Source: Sinimarinibacterium flocculans (GTDB lineage: Bacteria > Pseudomonadota > Gammaproteobacteria > Nevskiales > Nevskiaceae). From it: a stretch of 64,000 nt of DNA. The position numbers were made by a program, and so were the translations under genes. The DNA is taken from assembly GCF_003201205.1 (NCBI RefSeq), contig NZ_QICN01000001.1, forward strand, positions 558,001 to 622,000, read 5' to 3'. Below are positions 27,845 to 35,677 of this stretch, piece after piece. Numbering within the stretch: position 1 is the stretch's first letter; the number at the start of each line of letters is the position of its first letter. The notes under the pieces were generated by a model. The model worked only from the letters and a program-made list of their open reading frames with translations. It ran no database searches and was not told the DNA's origin.

Positions 27845-28204
27845 GTGAGCGATCCGATCATCGTGACGTCCAGCCGGGCCGCACCGCAGGGTGCCGGCCC
27901 GTCCGTCGTGGTGCCGAACGCGTCGGCGGAGGCCGGTGCGGACGTGGTACGGCCGGCTAGCGGCGCCCCGGCCGTCACCATGGTCGACGGACTCGAGGAC
28001 GCCGTCCGCGCGCTGCAGCAGCAGGCGATCGATGTCGGCGCCGAGCTCGAATTCAGCATCGACGACGAACTCGATCGCGTCATCGTGACCTTGCGCGACC
28101 GGCGCGATGGCACGGTGCTGCGCCAGATTCCGAGCGAAGAGGTCCTGCGCATCGCGCGCTTGCTCAGAAGCGACGCGGCGCCGCTCGTGCAGGTCGTCGT
28201 CTGA
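27845..28204 (+). CDS. flaG: Flagellar protein FlaG
   Basis: A 119-residue FlaG-family protein. The C-terminal half (about 50-119) carries the conserved part: LQQQAIDVGAELEFSIDDEL, DRVIVTLRDRRDGTVLRQIPSEEVLRIA (split: VIVTLRDRRDGT and VLRQIPSEEVLRIA). FlaG influences filament length and assembly; the exact role is unclear. The start is GTG 27845 with GGAGGGAG just upstream. It sits between fliC and fliD, the normal place in Pseudomonas and Vibrio. Confidence 0.88.
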   Translation: MSDPIIVTSSRAAPQGAGPSVVVPNASAEAGADVVRPASGAPAVTMVDGLEDAVRALQQQAIDVGAELEFSIDDELDRVIVTLRDRRDGTVLRQIPSEEVLRIARLLRSDAAPLVQVVV

Positions 28205-28217
28205 GCCGGAGGCAGGC

Positions 28218-29546
28218 ATGGCAAGCATTTCCTCTCTGGGCGTCGGATCGGGACTGGACATCGCGTCCCTGGTTTCGCAGCTGGTTGCCGCCGAGCGTGC
28301 GCCGACACAGAACCGCATCGACACCTCGCAATCCCGGATCAACGTACAGCTGTCGGCGATCGGCACTTTCAAGGGCGCGCTCGCGGATGTGCGCAGCAAG
28401 CTCGAGACCCTGCAGTCCGGCGCGCTCGCCGGCCTCAAGGCGAGCAGCAGCAAGACGGAGACCTTCACCGCGACGGCCGCAGACGGTGCGGTGGTCGGCG
28501 ATTACCAGGTGGAGGTCGTCTCGCTGGCGCGGGCGCACAAGATGGTCAGCGGCGCCTACGCCGACGGCGCCGGCACGGTGCTCGCCAACGGCGACGTCGA
28601 GATCAGCGTCGGCGGCGAGCCGTTCACGGTCACGCTGGGCGACGGCAACAACACGCTCGAGGATCTGCGCCGCATGATCAACGAGTCGGCCGACAACACC
28701 GGCGTCAGCGCCACGCTGATCAACGAGGCCGGCGGCACACGACTGATGCTCACGGCCTGGGATACCGGCACCGCGCGGCAGATCGCCGTCACCGGCATGG
28801 CCTTCAGCGAGCAGCAGGCGGCGGCCGATGCGCATGTGCGCATCGAGGGCTTCGATCACTACGCATCGTCGAACACCGTCACCGATGCCATCGACGGTCT
28901 GACGCTCAAGCTGGTGGCCGCCGAACCCGGCGTGTCGCACACGCTCAGCGTCGGGCACGACGCCGAGGCGGCGCAGAAGGCGGTCACCGCATTCGTCAAC
29001 GCCTACAACGCCGCGGTCAAGACGATCGGCAGTCTCACCCGCTACAACGCCGACACGCGGCAGGCCGCCGCGCTGACGGGCGACAGCACGGTGCGCGGCG
29101 CCATGCAGGCACTGCGCGGCGTGATCGGCAGCGGCAATGGCACCGGTACGTTCAGATTCCTGTCGGACATCGGCATCAGTACGCAGACCGACGGCACGCT
29201 CAAGCTCGATACGCAGGCACTGACGGATGCGCTGGCCAGCGATCGCAGCGCCGTCGTCACCCTGCTCGATGGCGAGGGTGGCTACGCGGAGCGTCTTGCC
29301 GCCGTGCTCGACAACGTCGTCGGCGATGACGGCCAGGTCGAGACGCGCACCGATTCGCTGCAGGCGCGCCTGAAGGATCTGGGACGTCAGCAGGACGCGC
29401 TGAACCTGCGCATGGAACAGGTCGAGAACCGCTACCGCTCGCAGTTCACTGCGCTGGATACGCTGGTTGCGCAGATGAACAGCACCAGCAGCTACCTGAC
29501 GCAGCAGCTGGCGAGCCTCGCCAACCTGACCACGCAGAACAAGTGA
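28218..29546 (+). CDS. fliD: Flagellar filament cap protein FliD (HAP2)
   Basis: FliD forms the cap under which flagellin folds at the filament tip. The 442-residue protein has the N-terminal coiled segment ISSLGVGSGLDIASLVSQLV, QSRINVQLSAIGTFKGALA, the FliD middle domains, and a C-terminal helix pair (LNLRMEQVENRYRSQFTALD; MNSTSSYLTQQLASL). ATG 28218, 13 bp after flaG. No fliS follows, although fliS usually comes next; the next gene converges from the other strand. Confidence 0.95.
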   Translation: MASISSLGVGSGLDIASLVSQLVAAERAPTQNRIDTSQSRINVQLSAIGTFKGALADVRSKLETLQSGALAGLKASSSKTETFTATAADGAVVGDYQVEVVSLARAHKMVSGAYADGAGTVLANGDVEISVGGEPFTVTLGDGNNTLEDLRRMINESADNTGVSATLINEAGGTRLMLTAWDTGTARQIAVTGMAFSEQQAAADAHVRIEGFDHYASSNTVTDAIDGLTLKLVAAEPGVSHTLSVGHDAEAAQKAVTAFVNAYNAAVKTIGSLTRYNADTRQAAALTGDSTVRGAMQALRGVIGSGNGTGTFRFLSDIGISTQTDGTLKLDTQALTDALASDRSAVVTLLDGEGGYAERLAAVLDNVVGDDGQVETRTDSLQARLKDLGRQQDALNLRMEQVENRYRSQFTALDTLVAQMNSTSSYLTQQLASLANLTTQNK

Positions 29547-29547
29547 T

Positions 29548-29573
29548 GCCTCGCGTCAGCGGATGACGCGGGC
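29548..29573. terminator. Hairpin between convergent fliD and pseudokinase
   Basis: GCC-T-CGCGTCA (29548-29558) pairs with TGACGCG-GGC (29564-29573) around loop GCGGA, straddling the stop codon of the leftward gene. It starts 1 bp after the fliD stop. There is no T run on either strand, so termination is a guess. Confidence 0.35.
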
Positions 29574-31295
29574 GATGCAGCCGTTGCGATCGATCAGGAA
29601 GGAGACGCGCCGGCCGTCGTCGGTGCGCATCGGCGGCGTCTGCAGCCGCCCGTCGCTGAGCTTGACGACATCCTCGAAGCCCGCGATGTCGGCGTAGGTG
29701 AAGTCGCGCTGGGCGAACAGCTCGGAAACATGCCGGCTGCAACGGGACCGTTCCAGCGCCAGCTGTCTGGCATGTGCCTCGCGGCGCTGCTCGGCCTCGA
29801 TGCGCGCCGCTTCTTCGGGGCTGAGCGTCGGCGCAGCAGGCGGGCGCAGGGCGGCGACTTCGAGGGCGGTATCAGTCGCCTGCTCGGAAACCTGGGGGGA
29901 TCGGCTTGCCGGAGCGGAGGCTGACCCGGCATCGGCGAGCTGCACCGGTGCCGGCGTGGACAGCGGGACCGGTAGCGGGGTCGCCGTTGGCGAAGCGATC
30001 ACCGGTGCCGGCGTCGCGGCGGCGATGCCTGCCGGACTTGCGCGCGGCGTTGGTACCGGTGCCGGGGCTGATTCCGGTTCCGGCCCTGCCCGCGGATCGA
30101 CGGTCGCGGTGCCGATCGGCACCGAATCGTCCTGCGGGGTCTCCGCGCTGATCCGTTCGAACGCGGCCCGGTCCAGTGCGGGGCCGTCGGCAGCGGCCAG
30201 CGAGGTCGGGACGAAGCGCGGGCGGTTCTGTGCCGTTGCCGGCACCGCGGCGGTATCGGCGGCGGCGACTGCGGCGGGCGCCGGAGGCGGCGGCGACGTG
30301 CGCGGTACCAGCAGCCAGGCACCGCCGGCGATGCCGACGACCACCGTGGCCGCGACCGCCAGCCACAGTCCCGCTGGCGAGCGGCGCGGCGCGGCAGCGG
30401 GCACGACCGTCATCGCGCGGCGCGGCCTGGCCGACGCCACCTGCAGGTGGCTGCGCCATTCCTGCGCGCCGGGCCTGCGACCGGGCTCCAGATCAAGGGC
30501 GCGCTCGACCACAGCGATCAGCTCGGCGGAGACCGCCTCGTCCGCGAGGCCGGCCAGCGACGGCAGGGGCTCACCCTGCAGCCGCCGTGCGGCATCGGGC
30601 GGCGTGCGCCGCGCAATCAGCTGCCAGGCGATCGCCGCGAGCGCATAGACGTCGCTCGCCGGCGTGACCGAAAGATCGGGCTGCAGTTCCTCGGGCGCCG
30701 CATACGGCGCGGTTGCCACGCTGTGCACGGTGCGCGTCTGCAGCCGCAAGGGGCCGCGCAGGCTGCCGAAGCCGTGCAGGATCACGGAGCCGTCGTCGTG
30801 GACCCAGAGCTGGCGCGGGTCGACGACGCGATGGACCAGGCCGGCGGCGTGGATGGCGGCAAGCGCATCGAGCGCGTCGGCGAGCAGGCGCGGGATGCGC
30901 GTGGCGTCGATGGCGCCGGGCTGCTGCAGCATCGCGGCGAGCGGCTGGCCGGTCGACGGTGTGCAGGCATGCCAGGCCGTACCGCCGGATTCGAAGGGAT
31001 CGTCGATCGTCGCCAGGGCCGGGTGCGCGATCGCCGCGAACTGGCGCGCGCGATCCAGATAGCTGCGCGTCCACCAGCGCAACGCGCTGCGGTCGCCGCT
31101 GTCGACCGGCTCGACGCCGTCGGCGCCGCGCCGGACCACGCCCAGCGGGAACAGCTCGTGCAGGACGCAGACCCCGCTGCGATGGCGGGCGAGGTAGCGA
31201 TGGCCCTGACCGTCATGGTCGAGCGCCCGCTGCACGACGTAATCCCCGATTGCGGCGCCCGCTGCGAGCGGCGCCTGCGACGCGTCCTGCTTCAT
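29556..31295 (-). CDS. Membrane-anchored Ser/Thr pseudokinase
   Basis: A 579-residue protein with a bacterial protein-kinase domain (about 15-285), one membrane helix (about 308-330), a Pro/Ala/Thr-rich periplasmic stretch, a short coiled coil and a conserved-looking C-terminal piece with two cysteines. The kinase fold is clear (IGDYVVQRAL; GLVHRVVDPRQL; TAPYAAPEEL; SDVYALAAIAWQL), but every catalytic residue is replaced: the beta-3 Lys of V-A-I-K-E is His46 (CVLHELFP), the HRD aspartate is Val157, the following Asn is Gln162, and the DFG aspartate is Gly175 (LHGFGSLR). It therefore should not phosphorylate by the normal mechanism. Probably a scaffold or sensor. Partner unknown; it sits between fliD and hemH. 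Confidence 0.8.
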   Translation of the reverse strand: MKQDASQAPLAAGAAIGDYVVQRALDHDGQGHRYLARHRSGVCVLHELFPLGVVRRGADGVEPVDSGDRSALRWWTRSYLDRARQFAAIAHPALATIDDPFESGGTAWHACTPSTGQPLAAMLQQPGAIDATRIPRLLADALDALAAIHAAGLVHRVVDPRQLWVHDDGSVILHGFGSLRGPLRLQTRTVHSVATAPYAAPEELQPDLSVTPASDVYALAAIAWQLIARRTPPDAARRLQGEPLPSLAGLADEAVSAELIAVVERALDLEPGRRPGAQEWRSHLQVASARPRRAMTVVPAAAPRRSPAGLWLAVAATVVVGIAGGAWLLVPRTSPPPPAPAAVAAADTAAVPATAQNRPRFVPTSLAAADGPALDRAAFERISAETPQDDSVPIGTATVDPRAGPEPESAPAPVPTPRASPAGIAAATPAPVIASPTATPLPVPLSTPAPVQLADAGSASAPASRSPQVSEQATDTALEVAALRPPAAPTLSPEEAARIEAEQRREAHARQLALERSRCSRHVSELFAQRDFTYADIAGFEDVVKLSDGRLQTPPMRTDDGRRVSFLIDRNGCIARVIR

Positions 31296-31439
31296 CCCTG
31301 AACCCCCTCGTCGGCGAAGCCTCCTGCCGCGCGGTCCGTGGCCGCGCGGGCGTTTCCCCGATGGTAGGAACTTCGCCGCGCGGGCAGTACCGGGAATCTC
31401 CCCAGCCGGCTTCCGCGACCGCCGTTCCTGACGGCGGCG

Positions 31440-32546
31440 TCAGCTTTGAGGGCGGTTCAGCAGGGTGGCCTGCAGCCTGCCGGCGCGGTCCATGCGCGCG
31501 GCGATGTCTTCCGGCGCCGGCGCCGTTGTCGTCCAGCCGGCGAGATGGCGGCGCAGCAGCGCGGCCAGGGCCTCGATGTGGGCCGTTCCGGCATTGAGCG
31601 CCGGGATGTAGCGCAGGGCCTCCCCGCCGCCCGTGACGAAGGCCTCGCCGTAGCGCAGCGACACCTCCTCGAGCGTTTCCAGGCAGTCCGCCGAAAAGCC
31701 GGGGCAGATCACGTCGAGCTTGCGCACGCCGCTGGCGGCGAGTGCCGCGATGCGTTCGTCGGTATAGGGCGTGAGCCAGCGGGTGCGCCCCACGCGTGAC
31801 TGGAAGCTGACGCTCCAGGCTTCCGCTGCGAGGCCCAGACGCTGCGCGAGCAGTCGCGCGGTCTTCTGGCACATACAGTAGTACGGATCGCCGGCCTCGA
31901 AGTAGCGCAGCGGAATCGAGTGGAACGACATCAGCAGGTGTTCGCCGCGACCCTGCGCGTCCCAGTGCGCGCGCACCGAGGCGGCCAGTGCCTCGATGTA
32001 GCCGTCGTCGTCGTGGTAGGTGTCGATGGTGCGCAGCGACGGTGGCCAGCGTCGTGCGGCCAGTTCGGCATAGACGGCATCGAAGACGGCGGCGGTGGTC
32101 GTTGCCGAGTACTGCGGATACAGCGGCAGCACGAGCACCTGCCGGACGTTCGCCGCGTCGAAGGCCTCGAAGGCCGCGGCGATGGACGGGTTGCCGTAGC
32201 GCATCGCCAGCTGCACGACGGCAGCGTCGCCCAGCGATCGCTGCAGGGCCTCGCACTGGTCGCGGCCGATGGCGAGCAAGGGCGATCCGCGCTCGGTCCA
32301 CACCGCCGAGTAGGCGTGCACGAGCTTGCGTGAGCGAAAGGGCAGGATGACGCCGTGCAGCAGCGGCCACCACAGCACCCGCGGCACCTCGATGACGCGA
32401 CGGTCGCCGAGAAACTCGCCGAGGTATCGACGGATCGCCGGTGCGGTCGGTGCGTCGGGCGTGCCGAGATTGACCAGCAGGATGCCCGTGCGCGACGGCG
32501 CACGATGGGCGGCGTCAGCCGCGAGGGTGAGCGTCGAATCAGTCAT
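31440..32546 (-). CDS. hemH: Ferrochelatase
   Basis: HemH inserts Fe2+ into protoporphyrin IX, the last step of haem synthesis, at the inner face of the membrane. The 368-residue protein has TGILLVNLGTPDAPTAPAI, LPLYPQYSATTTAAV, the metal-binding His in LLMSFHSIPLRY, SFQSRVGRTRWLTPYTD and ICPGFSADCLETLEE with the conserved active-site Glu. ATG 32546. It lies 43 bp past the AGCS transporter on the same strand. Confidence 0.96.
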   Translation of the reverse strand: MTDSTLTLAADAAHRAPSRTGILLVNLGTPDAPTAPAIRRYLGEFLGDRRVIEVPRVLWWPLLHGVILPFRSRKLVHAYSAVWTERGSPLLAIGRDQCEALQRSLGDAAVVQLAMRYGNPSIAAAFEAFDAANVRQVLVLPLYPQYSATTTAAVFDAVYAELAARRWPPSLRTIDTYHDDDGYIEALAASVRAHWDAQGRGEHLLMSFHSIPLRYFEAGDPYYCMCQKTARLLAQRLGLAAEAWSVSFQSRVGRTRWLTPYTDERIAALAASGVRKLDVICPGFSADCLETLEEVSLRYGEAFVTGGGEALRYIPALNAGTAHIEALAALLRRHLAGWTTTAPAPEDIAARMDRAGRLQATLLNRPQS

Positions 32547-32589
32547 CCGCGCAGCTTACGTCAGCGACGCCGAATCGGTTGCGCCGCGC

Positions 32590-34239
32590 TCAGCCGGACC
32601 GCCGGCGCCGGAAGTAGTCGTGATAGGCGTGCATCGCGCGCGAGCCGAGCAGCAGCATCACCGGCAGGTTGATCGCCAGCATGAATCCCAGTGCGACCGT
32701 GCTGATCGTGTCGACCTCGATATCGGTGCGGATGTAGCCGAGACAGGTGACGAAGATCAGCACGCACCACAGCAGTCGATAGGGCACGACCCAGCCGTTG
32801 CCGGCGAGATAGATCACCCCCTGCTCGCCGTAGTAGCTCCAGGTGATCATCGTCGAGATGGCGAAGGCCCAGACGGCCAGCGTCACCATCCATTGCCCGA
32901 GACCGGGGCGGGCGGAGTCGAAGGCCTTGGCCGTCAGCGTCGAGCCCGGGTAGTCGGCGAAGACGCCGGCCTCGATGACGCGCGGCGGTTCCGCGGCGGT
33001 GAGCGGGCGCCACTGGATCGAGCGGCCGGCGCCCTCGCCGACGACGTTGCCGAACAGCTTGCCGCGCGTCGCATCGTCATTTTCGGTGACGATGAACACT
33101 TGGTCGCCGGCGATCAGTCCGGGATGCGCCGTGGACGGCAGCGTGTACGAGGACGGCGCCCACTGCTGTTCGCCGACTTCGACGAGGGCCGGCGGAGCGT
33201 CCCAGTGCACGATCGCGCCGCGATTCCACACGCCGGTGATCAGGATCACCAGCGCGGTCATGGTGCAGACGACCAGCGTGTCGATGAAGGGTTCGAGTCC
33301 GGCGACGACACCTTCGGTGACCGGCTCCCGCGTCCTGACGGCCGAGTGTGCGATCGGCGCCGAGCCGATGCCGGACTCGGACGAGAACAGCGCGCGCTTC
33401 ATGCCGAAGATGAAAGCCGTACCCATGCTGGCGCCGACGAACGCGCCTCCGGCCTCGGCCGGGGAGAACGCGCAGCGGAAGATCATCGCGAAGGTGTCCG
33501 GAATCCGTTCGGCATTGACGAACAGCACGTACAGCGCGGCGATCACGTAGATGCCGCACATCAACGGCACCAGTACGCCGGCAATGCTGCCGATGCGACG
33601 GATGCCGCCGAGAATCACCGCCGCCACCAGCACCGCCATCACCAGTCCCGACAGCCAGGTCGGTACGCCGAAGTAGGCGCGGGCGATCTCCGAGGCATTC
33701 CAGGCCTGGAACATGTTGCCGCCGGTGATGCCGAACAGGATCAGTGCCACGGCGAACAGCGCGCCGGCAACCAGTCCGAGCCTGGCGAGTTTCGGACTCA
33801 GTTCCGCCAGCCCCCGCTTGCATACCCACATCGTGCCGCCGTGCGGATTGTCCGGATCGCTGACGTCGCGATATAGCATCGACAGCGTGACTTCGGTGGT
33901 CTTCAGTGCCATCCCCACCAGCCCGACCATCCACATCCAGAACACCGCGCCCGGCCCGCCGACCGAGACAGCGATGGCGACACCGCCGATGTTGCCGAGA
34001 CCGACGGTCGCCGACAGTGCCGCCGACAAGGCCTGGAAGTGCGACAGCGCGCCGTCGCCGCCTTCCGAGACGCCGGGGACCTTGCCGCGCAGCAGCTGGA
34101 CGCCGTGGGTCAGTGCGCGTCGCTGGCCGAAGCCGGACCACACCGTGAACACCAAGCCGACACCCAGCAGGCACAGCAGGGTCGGCATGCCGAGCATCAC
34201 GGCATTCACGGCATCCAGCACGGCAAACAGACGATCCAT
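32590..34239 (-). CDS. Sodium:alanine/glycine symporter (AGCS family) with extra domain
   Basis: An inner-membrane Na+-coupled amino-acid carrier. The 549-residue protein has the family motifs GDGALSHFQALSAALSATVGLGNIGGVAIA (split: SHFQALSAALSATVGLGNI and GGVAIAVSVGGPGAVFWMW) and FIFGMKRALFSSESGIGSAPIAH, plus about eleven membrane helices. Between GVWN (about 340) and LTAKAF (about 436) it carries some 90 extra hydrophilic residues, with strand-like VFIVTENDD and GKLFGNVVGEG; usual AGCS proteins (about 450-480 residues) have only a short loop there. This loop would face the periplasm or the cytoplasm depending on topology, perhaps a substrate-sensing module. ATG 34239. Confidence 0.88.
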   Translation of the reverse strand: MDRLFAVLDAVNAVMLGMPTLLCLLGVGLVFTVWSGFGQRRALTHGVQLLRGKVPGVSEGGDGALSHFQALSAALSATVGLGNIGGVAIAVSVGGPGAVFWMWMVGLVGMALKTTEVTLSMLYRDVSDPDNPHGGTMWVCKRGLAELSPKLARLGLVAGALFAVALILFGITGGNMFQAWNASEIARAYFGVPTWLSGLVMAVLVAAVILGGIRRIGSIAGVLVPLMCGIYVIAALYVLFVNAERIPDTFAMIFRCAFSPAEAGGAFVGASMGTAFIFGMKRALFSSESGIGSAPIAHSAVRTREPVTEGVVAGLEPFIDTLVVCTMTALVILITGVWNRGAIVHWDAPPALVEVGEQQWAPSSYTLPSTAHPGLIAGDQVFIVTENDDATRGKLFGNVVGEGAGRSIQWRPLTAAEPPRVIEAGVFADYPGSTLTAKAFDSARPGLGQWMVTLAVWAFAISTMITWSYYGEQGVIYLAGNGWVVPYRLLWCVLIFVTCLGYIRTDIEVDTISTVALGFMLAINLPVMLLLGSRAMHAYHDYFRRRRSG

Positions 34240-34275
34240 CGGCTCGGGCTCCAGCGTCGGTCGGGGAGGGGGGGA

Positions 34276-35610
34276 TCAGGCAAGCAAGGCCGAGGCCATG
34301 ATCCACAGGATCCCCAGCGGCGCCAGGAAGCGCAGCACGAACAGCCAGACCGGTGCCCACGGCAGGTGCAGGCTGCCCTCGTTGCTGAGCTCGTGCGTCG
34401 CCTTCTTCCACGCCCAGCCGACGAACAGTGCAGTGAACAGGCCGCCGAGCGGCAGCATCAGGTTGTTGGCGAGAAAATCCATCAGGTCGAACCAGTTGCG
34501 GCCGCCGATGGTGACGCCGGACCAGATGCCGAACGACAGCGACGCCGGAATCCCGAGCGCGAAACAGACCAGTGCGGCGACGATCACGACCTTGCGTCGC
34601 GACATGCAGTGTTCGTCGACGAAGTAGCAGACCATGGGTTCGAGAATCGACACGGCCGAGGTCAGCGCGGCGATCGCCAGCAGCGTGAAGAACAGCACGC
34701 CGAACAGCGCACCCAGCGGCATCGACGCGAAGACCGCGGGCAGGGTGACGAAGGTCAGGCCCGGGCCGGCGCTCGGGTCGAAGCCGAAGGCGAACACCGC
34801 CGGCATGATCATCAGGCCGGCGAGCACGGCGACGCTGGTATCGACCATCGCCACGGTCAGCGTCGCCTTCGGCAGGTGCTCGTGTCTCGACAGGTACGAC
34901 CCGTAGGTCAGCAGCGTGCCCATGCCGATCGACAGCGAGAAGAAGGCCTGCGCGATGGCGGCGTAGAAGGTCTCGGCGGTGACCTTGCTGAAATCGGGCT
35001 TCAGAAAGAAGCCGAGTCCGGCCGCCGCGCCGTCAAGGGTCACGGCACGCAGCACCAGCGCGAGCAGAATCACGAACAGCGCCGGCATCAGGATCTTGTT
35101 CCAGCGCTCGATCCCCTTGGCGATGCCGCCGACGACGATCCAGGCGGTCAGCGCCATGAACACGCCGGAGTACAGGATCGGCCGGACCGGATCGGCGACG
35201 AAGCCGGAGAAGACCTGCGAGAGCTGCCCGGCGTCGGTCGTGTGGATGCTGCCGCTGGCCATGAACCCGACGTAGGCCAGCGTCCAGCCGGCCACGACGA
35301 TGTAGAACGACAGGATGACGAAGCCGGTCAACACGCCGCCGTAGCCCACCAGTGGCCAGGCGCCGCCGCCGAGCGTGCGAAAGGCGCCGACCGGATTGCG
35401 CTGTGCGGCGCGGCCGACGAGCATCTCGGCGATCGCGACCGACAGGCCGAAGCCGATGATGATGGCGAGGTAGATCAGCAGGAAGGCGCCGCCGCCGTTG
35501 GTCCCGGTGGTGTACGGGAAGCGCCAGATGTTGCCGATGCCGACCGCCGAACCGGCGGCGGCCATCACGAATCCGAAACGACTACCCCAGTGTTCGCGCG
35601 CTGCAGTCAT
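34276..35610 (-). CDS. Neurotransmitter:sodium symporter (NSS/SNF family)
   Basis: A 444-residue inner-membrane carrier of the LeuT-fold NSS family, coupling Na+ to amino-acid uptake. The start EHWGSRFGFVMAAAGSAVGIGNIWRFP (split: WGSRFGFVMAAAGSAVG and IGNIWRFP) forms helix 1 with its unwound Na+/substrate site; NGGGAFLLIYL is helix 2; ALTSAVSILEPMVCYF is helix 8. Eleven to twelve helices are visible, typical for the bacterial branch. It lies 36 bp upstream of the AGCS gene on the same strand, so two sodium-coupled carriers and hemH may be co-transcribed. Confidence 0.92.
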   Translation of the reverse strand: MTAAREHWGSRFGFVMAAAGSAVGIGNIWRFPYTTGTNGGGAFLLIYLAIIIGFGLSVAIAEMLVGRAAQRNPVGAFRTLGGGAWPLVGYGGVLTGFVILSFYIVVAGWTLAYVGFMASGSIHTTDAGQLSQVFSGFVADPVRPILYSGVFMALTAWIVVGGIAKGIERWNKILMPALFVILLALVLRAVTLDGAAAGLGFFLKPDFSKVTAETFYAAIAQAFFSLSIGMGTLLTYGSYLSRHEHLPKATLTVAMVDTSVAVLAGLMIMPAVFAFGFDPSAGPGLTFVTLPAVFASMPLGALFGVLFFTLLAIAALTSAVSILEPMVCYFVDEHCMSRRKVVIVAALVCFALGIPASLSFGIWSGVTIGGRNWFDLMDFLANNLMLPLGGLFTALFVGWAWKKATHELSNEGSLHLPWAPVWLFVLRFLAPLGILWIMASALLA

Positions 35611-35677
35611 GGTGTCCCCCGCACTGTGTGCGGCCGATTATGCCGGACTGGTCTGCAGCGGCCCTCGGGGAAGGTAC

